From assembly GCA_029939635.1 (NCBI GenBank), contig JAOZSN010000108.1, forward strand, positions 1-10,297: a stretch of 10,297 bases of DNA, written 5' to 3'. The stretch is from Deltaproteobacteria bacterium (lineage in GTDB: Bacteria; Desulfobacterota; Desulfobulbia; Desulfobulbales; SURF-16). Both the position numbers and the translations under genes were made by a program. This document shows, piece by piece, positions 1 to 5,632 of this stretch. Every line of letters begins with the position of its first letter. Position 1 is the first letter of the stretch. A model generated the notes under the pieces. It was not told the DNA's origin, made no database searches, and worked only from the letters and a program-made list of their open reading frames with translations.

Positions 1-1252
1 AGCCTGTCTGGGAGGTAGTATCAGTACCACCGTTGGTGAGCAGGCCGGGATACCCTGGCGTTGCTATCTCAGTAGGGTCAGTTTTGTTGGTGGTATAAGA
101 TGCATAAACATCCAGTCCACTGCGTACAATATCTGCGACCTGGAAATGAGCACCATAGAAATTTTCGTTGCCAATGGTGTAATTCCCTTGCTCAACGGCA
201 GAGGTGACCATATCTTCAACTCGAACAAAGCTAAAAACCATTAAGCTGTTTGGTACCATTGGGATTTCAGATTCGAAGAAAGTAGCGCCAATTTTCATAT
301 CCTTGGTACTGTTATCATCAAGAAAGCCCATATTTGTGCTGTTCATGTCGCTATGATAGCCGATACCATAGCCAAAGCGTAGACCAGCGTTTTTAAGGCC
401 GATGTATCTTTCAAGGCCCAAGGTCAACACTATACCATCCATCTGGGTATCAATAATAATGCCAGGATAGGTTGATTGGCGTTTCCTGTTCTCTTTAAAT
501 TCAAGAGGTGGTCCCTCGGAAGAGGGGTGGCGACCAACAGTTACAGCAAGTGGAATTGGTGAACCCTGGGGAATCCAATCAATATAAAAACGGTCAATCA
601 ACAGGTCATTATTGGCTTGACGCTGGGCTGCATTCGCTTGGGAATAATAATTGGCAACCGTATTTTCGTCATTATCACCCCAGGCATGCATTGCTGCTAA
701 ACGGGCATGGAATTTTAGAGACTTGGAAATGCTGGCATCCATATTGATACGGAAGCGGTTTGTCCAGTTATTGTCATCATTATCTCTTGATCTATCCTCT
801 GCTCCTGTTGTCCGCTGTGCTAATGGAACCATGTTGTTCCATTGAGACTGTTGGGTCGCATTCTGGCCATTATTATTGAGGATACGTAGATTTTTATATT
901 GATACGAATCATAACGCAGACGATACTCAGCGCCAACGTTAACCCTATCCTTCAGGGTTTTGGTCTCAACCTGATCGAGGGTATCGTAGATATTGTTAAT
1001 GTCCTCAGCCATGCGATCTACTTTGTCTACCGTAGATTGCGGTGCTGCTGGGGCTGCCTTAGCCCTGGCTGGTGCTGCTGCCGTGTTGGCTGGTTGGCTT
1101 TCCATGCTGTCCACCCGAGTCTGCAGGGCATCAAGACGTTTTAAAATGGCACGGTAATCATCGGCCGATATGCGCACCGTATCAGCGGCTGCACCGTGGG
1201 CCAGCCCCGCCCAAAGCAGCATGGCTCCTGCTGTTAGTAATATTTTTTTCAT
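1..1252 (-). CDS. DUF3373-like outer-membrane beta-barrel protein, 3' end outside window
   Basis: The minus-strand frame is open from ATG at 1252 to the window edge (417 codons, no stop), so only the N-terminal part is present. Residues 1-23 look like a Sec signal peptide (MKK, hydrophobic core, AHGAAA cleavage region). A short heptad-like helix follows (about 30-50), then an Ala/Pro-rich linker (54-71), a second predicted helix (75-98) and LKDRV (100-104), leading into alternating beta-strand sequence rich in aromatic and Asn residues. TNRFRIN (164-170), LLIDRFYIDW (217-226) and GRHPSSEGPP (240-249) resemble the DUF3373 family that I know from Geobacter and sulfate reducers. A purine-rich ribosome site (AGGAGA) lies 6-7 nt before the ATG. 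The cytochrome gene ends 14 nt upstream, so the two are probably cotranscribed. A porin role is inferred; the transported substrate is unknown. Confidence 0.75.
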   Translation of the reverse strand, partial: MKKILLTAGAMLLWAGLAHGAAADTVRISADDYRAILKRLDALQTRVDSMESQPANTAAAPARAKAAPAAPQSTVDKVDRMAEDINNIYDTLDQVETKTLKDRVNVGAEYRLRYDSYQYKNLRILNNNGQNATQQSQWNNMVPLAQRTTGAEDRSRDNDDNNWTNRFRINMDASISKSLKFHARLAAMHAWGDNDENTVANYYSQANAAQRQANNDLLIDRFYIDWIPQGSPIPLAVTVGRHPSSEGPPLEFKENRKRQSTYPGIIIDTQMDGIVLTLGLERYIGLKNAGLRFGYGIGYHSDMNSTNMGFLDDNSTKDMKIGATFFESEIPMVPNSLMVFSFVRVEDMVTSAVEQGNYTIGNENFYGAHFQVADIVRSGLDVYASYTTNKTDPTEIATPGYPGLLTNGGTDTTSQTG

Positions 1253-1266
1253 CTCTTTCTCCTTGC

Positions 1267-1575
1267 TTACTTCGGAATGGCAGCAGCTTCCGGCTGGTCA
1301 CTGTCTGCGGCATGATCTTGCAGGTAGGTCACGATGGTCGCAAGTTCCCCGCCACTAATCTGTCCGGAAAAATCGACTTTGTGTCTGCCCCTCTTAAAAT
1401 ATTTTCCCCACACCACGGAGGCTTTATCTGCTGGATTTACAGGCATTGCCTGCCCTCCCTTCACATGACAAGATCCACATTTTTGTTTAAACATGGATGC
1501 GCCATCAGCCGCGATGGCAGCACTTGATAGCAGTGCTACAGCAGCGGCGGTACTAAAAGCTAGACGCCATTTCAT
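1267..1575 (-). CDS. Small periplasmic monohaem c-type cytochrome
   Basis: The product has 102 residues. Residues 1-23 form a signal peptide ending near AIAA/D, so the mature protein of about 79 residues would be periplasmic. A single haem-binding motif, CGSCH, sits at 33-37. After it come a segment with WGKYFKRGRHK (56-66) and an amphipathic C-terminal helix (about 75-88), ending in HAADSDQPEAA, a tail I associate with small deltaproteobacterial cytochromes. I chose ATG 1575 rather than the ATG at 1626 because GAGGGAG lies just upstream and the signal peptide begins there. The axial Met expected just before the last helix in class I cytochromes is absent; Met44 (GQAMP) or His65 could be the sixth ligand. 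It is first in a unit with the DUF3373-like gene, which suggests electron transfer at the outer membrane. The redox partner cannot be told from the sequence. Confidence 0.85.
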   Translation of the reverse strand: MKWRLAFSTAAAVALLSSAAIAADGASMFKQKCGSCHVKGGQAMPVNPADKASVVWGKYFKRGRHKVDFSGQISGGELATIVTYLQDHAADSDQPEAAAIPK

Positions 1576-1620
1576 ACTCTCCCTCTCCATTGTCTTAAGG
1601 TTGTTAACAAGTAATCCCCA

Positions 1621-1633
1621 TGACATTTTGTCA
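1621..1633. promoter_or_regulatory. Perfect 13-bp palindrome upstream of the cytochrome gene, possible operator
   Basis: The sequence TGACA-TTT-TGTCA is a perfect inverted repeat 45 nt upstream of the cytochrome start codon. Read on the minus strand, a -10-like TATAAAAT lies just upstream of it, so a bound regulator would sit near the transcription start. The -35 region is not convincing. No regulator family can be assigned from the half-sites alone. Confidence 0.3.
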
Positions 1634-1711
1634 CACTATTTTATAGCATGGAGATTTAAAAAATTCTAGCGAGTTATTGTTGATAATCTGGGTAGTTAGC
1701 TCCCTGGTGGT

Positions 1712-1740
1712 AAAAAAACGAGGCTGGCATATTTGCCAGC
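1712..1740 (-). terminator. Terminator-like hairpin for leftward transcription
   Basis: On the minus strand a perfect 7-bp stem (GCTGGCA / TGCCAGC, 1723-1740) with a 4-nt loop is followed, after CTCG, by seven T residues (1712-1718). It lies about 210 nt downstream of the chemotaxis gene and upstream of the cytochrome gene, so it would insulate the two minus-strand units. The 4-nt gap between stem and T-run makes it weaker than a textbook terminator. Confidence 0.5.
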
Positions 1741-1800
1741 GTTGTCAGTATAGCCCTTTTCATTGAGGAAATATACCATCACTGGTGGGGTTGGGGAAAA

Positions 1801-1951
1801 GTACAGTTGTCAGTTGTCAGTTGTCTGTTTCAAGTTGGTAACTGCATATTTTAGCCCTGTTTCCTTGATCTGTGGCTGTTTGAAAATATGTTGCTGTCTC
1901 CTCTTAAAAGGTGAAACACCCAAACTGACAACCAGCAACTGATAACTGTAG
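1801..1951. repeat. Heptamer island A: fold-back repeat after the chemotaxis gene
   Basis: The left arm holds three exact CAGTTGT units in a row (1804-1824) followed by degenerate heptamers (CTGTTTC, AAGTTGG, TAACTGC). The right arm (1924-1951) reads ACTGACA, ACCAGCA, ACTGATA, ACTGTAG. Reverse-complementing the right arm (1921-1951) matches the left arm (1801-1831) at 24 of 31 positions, so the whole island can fold back on itself. The loop holds further stems: CATATTTT (1845-1852) with AAAATATG (1883-1890), and AGCC (1853-1856) with GGCT (1874-1877). The island ends two nucleotides before the stop codon of the chemotaxis gene at 1954. No coding potential is seen in 1634-1953. Function is unknown; it could end or stabilise the leftward transcript. 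Confidence 0.75.
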
Positions 1952-1953
1952 TC

Positions 1954-3666
1954 CTACCCCCGTCCCATAAGCACGGCTAATTCGTCCACATAGCCCTGCA
2001 GTTGCTGGGCCTGGCTGCGCAGCGTGCCGGCACCAGCTGCTAATTCCTCTGAGCTTGCCACATTTTCCTGGGCCACGTTATCTACCTTCATTACTGATGA
2101 GCGGATATTATCTACCCCAATGGCTTGTTCTGCAGAGGAGATGTTCACTTCAGCAATCATAATTCCTACCTTGGCCACGGCATCCAGTACCTCCCGGGTT
2201 GTTGTTGCCGCTTTATGGGAGATGTCCTCTCCGTCACTAATGGTGGCAGTCTGGCCATCAATGAGCTTGGTGGTACTGGCCGCAGACTCTGCCGCCCGCA
2301 AGGCCAGGTTACGTACCTCATCAGCCACCACGGCAAAGCCTGCACCCTGCTCTCCAGCCCTGGCCGCTTCAACGGCAGCATTGAGGGCCAGAAGGTTGGT
2401 TTGGAAGGCGATTTGTTCAATTTCACCGACAATTTTATTTGTCTCTTCATTGGCTCTGGCAATATCACCCATGGCCGTTGAAAGCTGGTCCATTAGGTGG
2501 GTGGAGGTGTCCATAATTGTTTTGCTGGAAGACATCAGGGTGTCTACCTGGCGAGCCGTATCTGCGGTGTTCTGCGTGGTGGCCGCAACTTCTTCCAGGG
2601 AGCTGGAGATATCATAGACCGCCCCGGCCTGATTTTCGGCACCATGTGAAAAGCTTAGACTTGAGGAGTTCATGGCATCGGCAGCCAAGGCGAGATCCTC
2701 GGAACTGATCTGTAGGCCATCGGTAATACGGGCAATGATGAGCAGGATGTGGCGGACAAGGAAGAATGTCAGCAGCAGGCCACAGACCACAGCAATGGCA
2801 GCAGCAATGGCCACCATGAAACCGGCAAAACGCACTCCCTTGTTGGTCTGCTCCTTGGTCTCTTCCATCTTATTACGGCTGGCGCTGAGGGCTTGTTGTT
2901 GAAAGGCATTTAAAATAGCCAGGTTTTCTTGCAGTTTTTGGTTGATGTCAGATTGTAGCTTGGCATAGACCGTTACATAGCCAAGCCATAAATCCCAGTA
3001 ATCCTCTATGGCAAATTTAAGCTCACCCGAAACTGCATCGGCCAATGCCTCAAATTCTTGGTCAATGCCCGCCTTGTTTTTGGTATTTGGTCGTTTCATG
3101 TCACGGCCAACGCGATCCATAAGGGCCACGAATCGTTTGGTCATGGCGGTGTCCATCTGCTGGCTGAGAACCTCTGTAATGGTGGTGGCTACAGCCTTTT
3201 CCTGGTTGTGCAGGTTGTCAAAACGTGCTGAGGCAGCGTTGACCAGTTGATCAAGGTTTGCCACCGCAGTCTGGGCGTCATCATCCTTCTCTTGCACAAG
3301 AACAGCTTGCAGGGTAGCCAAGGCCTGTTGACCGGCAGCAAAGTCCGCTGGAGTTGCCGAGAAAAAATAGCGGCTGACATCCTCGCGTACACGGGCGATT
3401 AGTTCTACCATAGTGGTCTGTTTTTTCAGGCTCAGGCGGGAAGATTCGGCCAGTTCGCTGACCCCTTGGCCAATCTTGGCAAAGCTGAGAAAGGAAAAGC
3501 CGGAGACAATTAACAGAAAGAAGATGATGAGCAGAGGGGGCAGGGCAACCTGCACCCGTAGGGAGAGGCGGCTTCGTTCTGGCTGGGGTTGTGGCTCGGG
3601 TGGTGCATACGACGGTTCAATGTCAGCCTCTGGTGGCACCATGGGGGGATATTCTGACGGTTCCAT
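1954..3666 (-). CDS. Transmembrane methyl-accepting chemotaxis protein
   Basis: This 570-residue receptor would sense a periplasmic or membrane signal and control a CheA/CheW array. It starts with a Pro/Glu-rich cytoplasmic tail (about 1-33), then TM1 (about 40-62), a mostly helical periplasmic region of about 215 residues (65-279), TM2 (about 280-304) and a cytoplasmic coiled-coil. The highly conserved signalling hairpin tip spans about 415-452, including EIEQIAFQTNLLALNAA and AGEQGAGFAVVADEVR, which identifies the family. No recognisable HAMP consensus follows TM2: the expected Pro and the usual GDL element are missing. No C-terminal pentapeptide for CheR/CheB docking is present; the protein ends in LMGRG. 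The periplasmic region could be a four-helix-bundle or helical bimodular sensor, but no ligand can be named. ATG 3666 has GAGGAT about 8 nt upstream. No chemotaxis genes are adjacent. Confidence 0.95.
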   Translation of the reverse strand: MEPSEYPPMVPPEADIEPSYAPPEPQPQPERSRLSLRVQVALPPLLIIFFLLIVSGFSFLSFAKIGQGVSELAESSRLSLKKQTTMVELIARVREDVSRYFFSATPADFAAGQQALATLQAVLVQEKDDDAQTAVANLDQLVNAASARFDNLHNQEKAVATTITEVLSQQMDTAMTKRFVALMDRVGRDMKRPNTKNKAGIDQEFEALADAVSGELKFAIEDYWDLWLGYVTVYAKLQSDINQKLQENLAILNAFQQQALSASRNKMEETKEQTNKGVRFAGFMVAIAAAIAVVCGLLLTFFLVRHILLIIARITDGLQISSEDLALAADAMNSSSLSFSHGAENQAGAVYDISSSLEEVAATTQNTADTARQVDTLMSSSKTIMDTSTHLMDQLSTAMGDIARANEETNKIVGEIEQIAFQTNLLALNAAVEAARAGEQGAGFAVVADEVRNLALRAAESAASTTKLIDGQTATISDGEDISHKAATTTREVLDAVAKVGIMIAEVNISSAEQAIGVDNIRSSVMKVDNVAQENVASSEELAAGAGTLRSQAQQLQGYVDELAVLMGRG

Positions 3667-3880
3667 GTGATCCTCATCATCCTTACTAGGAATACTATTT
3701 TTTGGGCATGTAGCACATTCGTAATTGTATACTCGGCCATTGCAGAGTCGTTGTCCACCAAAAAAATGTTTTAAATCTTCAAATAGATAGCCACTGCATC
3801 TAGGCAGAGTTAGGTTTGGTATAATTTTAATTTGTTTTTTTTATGGTGATTTTTTTGCGGGGTTGGCTATAGTGAGTGCT
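3667..3880. other. Divergent spacer between the chemotaxis gene and the riboswitch
   Basis: No gene is supported here. The spacer is AT-rich with several T-runs (for example 3831-3840 and 3851-3856) and must hold the promoter of the minus-strand chemotaxis gene. On the minus strand a -10-like TATACAAT occurs at about 3724-3731, without a clear -35. A plus-strand TATAAT also occurs at 3820-3825. I could not assign sigma-28 or sigma-54 elements. It has no heptamer island, unlike five other spacers in the window. Confidence 0.4.
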
Positions 3881-3886
3881 TATAAT
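3881..3886 (+). promoter_or_regulatory. -10 element for the riboswitch-bzaF transcript
   Basis: A consensus TATAAT lies a few bases before the first conserved riboswitch helix, which places the likely transcript start at about 3893. The -35 is unclear: TTGCGG at 3855-3860 would give a 20-bp spacer and TTGGCT at 3863-3868 only 12 bp. TG at 3877-3878 is one base off the extended -10 position. Confidence 0.5.
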
Positions 3887-3891
3887 TTTTT

Positions 3892-4060
3892 GGTGTCACC
3901 CGCTGCATTGCGGGTGGTGAAAAGGGAATACGGTGCAAAACCGTAACGTTGGGCCAACGCTGTAAGCGGGGACCAGCACCGCATAGAACCACTGCAGAGG
4001 ATACTATACTGCGGGAAGGGGCGGTGTTTGGGCTGATCCGCAAGTCAGAAGACCTGCCAG
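3892..4060 (+). ncRNA. Cobalamin riboswitch (AdoCbl-type aptamer)
   Basis: The conserved aptamer blocks occur in order: a closing hairpin CACCCGC/GCGGGTG (3897-3916), GGGAA (3924-3928), GGTGCAAAACC (3932-3942), CTGTAAGCGGG (3960-3970), CCACTG (3989-3994), GGGAAGG (4013-4019) and the B12 box AGTCAGAAGACCTGCC (4043-4058). This series is diagnostic of the cobalamin riboswitch. It is followed by an intrinsic terminator and then the ThiC/BzaF-type gene, so cobamide binding would be expected to stop transcription of that gene. Thiamine riboswitch (THI box) elements, which would be expected before a thiamine thiC, are not seen. Confidence 0.93.
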
Positions 4061-4086
4061 GAAAAATTTTCGGATATTGTCCACAC

Positions 4087-4121
4087 ATCCGCATGGGGTT
4101 CGTCCCTGTGCGGATTTTTTT
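4087..4121 (+). terminator. Riboswitch-controlled intrinsic terminator
   Basis: A 12-bp stem with two G-T wobbles (4087-4098 with 4104-4115) and loop TTCGT is followed by seven T residues (4115-4121). It lies 29 nt after the B12 box and 53 nt before the bzaF start. A competing hairpin, CGGAT (4071-4075) with ATCCG (4087-4091), would use up the 5' arm of the terminator, which is what an antiterminator should do. Confidence 0.85.
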
Positions 4122-4174
4122 ATGCCCGCCCTGTCCAGGAGGAGAACATATTACTTTTACGCGAGGAAATTAGC

Positions 4175-5488
4175 ATGAAGACACAGTTGGAAAGAGCCAG
4201 GGCAGGTGAGGTAACAGCAGAAATGGAGCAGGTGAGTGCAGATGAGGGCATAGCCGCCGAGGAAATTCGGGTCAGGGTGGGTTTAGGAGAGATTGTTATT
4301 CCAGCCAACCCAGCTCGACCAACCCAGAAGGTTGTGGGAATTGGTACTGGTCTGCGCACCAAGGTCAATGCCTCCATTGGGACCTCCTCAGATATTAAAG
4401 ATGTAGAGCTGGAAAAACGCAAGGCCCGTATTGCTGAAGAGGAGCAGGCCGATACCTTGATGGAACTCTCCACCGGCGGTGATCTTGATCGGATCAGGCA
4501 GGAGATTCTTGGCTGTACCAGTTTGCCGGTGGGTAATGTTCCCTTGTACCAGGCCTTTAGTCATTACAGTCGGCAGCATAAAAATCCAAATTTGCTTGAT
4601 CCAGAATATCTCTTTGATCTTATCGAGCAGCAGCTGGCCGATGGTATTTCCTTTATGGCCATCCACTGCGGAATCAATCGCTTTAGCATTGAGCGCCTGC
4701 GTAAGCAGGGGTTTCGCTATGGAGGGTTGGTCTCTAAGGGTGGCACCTTTATGGTTTCCTGGATGGAGTATAACAGCCAAGAAAATCCCCTCTATGAACA
4801 GTTTGATCGGGTCTGCGCCTTGATGAAAAAGTATGATGCTGTCCTTTCTTTAGGTAACGGCATTCGGGCCGGTGCCATCCATGACAGCCATGATCGGGCT
4901 CAGATGGCTGAGATGATTATTAACTGTGAACTGGCTGAGTTGGGTCGGGAGATGGGCTGCCAGATGATGGTGGAGGGGCCGGGCCACGTACCCTTGGATG
5001 AGATAGAGGGTAATATCATGCTGGAGAAAAGAATGAGTGGCAATGCTCCATACTATGTCCTTGGCCCTTTGCCGGCGGATAGTGGGGCCGGCTATGATCA
5101 TATCACCGCTGCCATCGGCGCAGCAAATTCGGCCCGTCATGGTGCTGATTTAATTTGCTACATCACCCCGGCTGAACATCTGGCCCTTCCCAATGAGGAT
5201 GATGTGCGGGAGGGGGTGCGGGCCACCAGGTTGGCGGCTCGTATTGGTGATATTGCCAAATATCCTGAGCGCCGGGAGCATGAGAAGAGGGTGGCTTTGA
5301 GTCGGCGGGATACCAATTGGCAAGAGCATTTCAAGCTCCTGATGTTTCCAGACAAGGCCCAGCAGGTTCGCCAGCAGCGTTCACCTGCCAAGGAGGGTAC
5401 CTGCACCATGTGTGGAGATTTTTGTGCCATGGAGCGGGGCCATGCCCTGTTTAAGGATGATATGAAGGGGGATAAAATAAGGGCGTAA
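4175..5488 (+). CDS. bzaF: 5-hydroxybenzimidazole synthase (BzaF), ThiC paralogue
   Basis: The 437-residue product belongs to the ThiC/BzaF radical-SAM group, which rearranges aminoimidazole ribotide. BzaF makes 5-hydroxybenzimidazole, the lower-ligand base of anaerobic cobamides; ThiC makes the thiamine pyrimidine. Three things favour BzaF: control by a cobalamin riboswitch, absence of thiamine genes or a THI box, and core sequence such as SLGNGIRAG (225-233), where ThiC usually reads SLGDGLRPG. The EGPGHVP motif is at 267-273. The C-terminal cluster motif C410-TM-C413-GDF-C417 should bind the 4Fe-4S cluster; its spacing is C-x2-C-x3-C, one residue shorter than the C-x2-C-x4-C I recall for long ThiC. 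The protein lacks the N-terminal domain of roughly 600-residue ThiC. GAGGAA lies 6 nt before ATG 4175. No other cobamide genes flank it. A short-type ThiC is the alternative call. Confidence 0.85.
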   Translation: MKTQLERARAGEVTAEMEQVSADEGIAAEEIRVRVGLGEIVIPANPARPTQKVVGIGTGLRTKVNASIGTSSDIKDVELEKRKARIAEEEQADTLMELSTGGDLDRIRQEILGCTSLPVGNVPLYQAFSHYSRQHKNPNLLDPEYLFDLIEQQLADGISFMAIHCGINRFSIERLRKQGFRYGGLVSKGGTFMVSWMEYNSQENPLYEQFDRVCALMKKYDAVLSLGNGIRAGAIHDSHDRAQMAEMIINCELAELGREMGCQMMVEGPGHVPLDEIEGNIMLEKRMSGNAPYYVLGPLPADSGAGYDHITAAIGAANSARHGADLICYITPAEHLALPNEDDVREGVRATRLAARIGDIAKYPERREHEKRVALSRRDTNWQEHFKLLMFPDKAQQVRQQRSPAKEGTCTMCGDFCAMERGHALFKDDMKGDKIRA

Positions 5489-5572
5489 CGGTTTACGGTT
5501 TACAGTTAACGGTTTACGGTTTAAGGATGTTTTTAAGTATTAATTTCCTTCAAAACCGTAACCCGTTAACTG
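5483..5572. repeat. Heptamer island B: fold-back repeat after bzaF
   Basis: Consecutive heptamers run from inside the bzaF stop codon: GCGTAAC (5483-5489), GGTTTAC, GGTTTAC, AGTTAAC, GGTTTAC, GGTTTAA (to 5524). The segment 5503-5522 is the reverse complement of 5553-5572 at 19 of 20 positions. Just inside, AAGGA (5523-5527) pairs with TCCTT (5546-5550), leaving an AT-rich loop of 18 nt. There is no long T-run after the 3' arm, so it is not a standard terminator. It occupies most of the spacer between bzaF and the pyrophosphatase gene. Confidence 0.8.
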
Positions 5573-5632
5573 GCAATCCGGCATTTTAATTTTTTGCTGG
5601 CGGCCACTATTAGAAAGTGAGGAATACCGATT

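Noticed and set aside
508..1144. Several plus-strand open frames (508-747, 651-845, 899-1144)
   Set aside because: The minus strand has one uninterrupted frame through the whole region with a signal peptide and family motifs, so these are shadows.
1576..1626. Upstream ATG for the cytochrome
   Set aside because: It would put 17 non-signal residues before a normal signal peptide, and GAGGGAG sits correctly for the ATG at 1575.
1618..1636. CRP/FNR-type operator
   Set aside because: One half-site resembles TGTGA, but the other does not match TCACA at the right spacing, and the FNR consensus TTGAT-N4-ATCAA is absent.
2024..2617. Antisense open frame of 197 codons inside the chemotaxis gene
   Set aside because: It is the mirror of a strongly conserved coding frame; the low-complexity Ser/Ala-rich translation is typical of a shadow frame.
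3949..4173. Open frame of 74 codons across the riboswitch
   Set aside because: It runs through the conserved aptamer and terminator and has no ribosome site or recognisable protein sequence.
4175..5488. Thiamine-pathway ThiC (phosphomethylpyrimidine synthase)
   Set aside because: The sequence is homologous, but the leader is a cobalamin riboswitch, no THI box or thiamine gene is present, and core motifs look BzaF-like. It is kept as the alternative call.
5483..5572. CRISPR array
   Set aside because: Repeats are 7 nt with no spacers of constant length and no cas genes are near.
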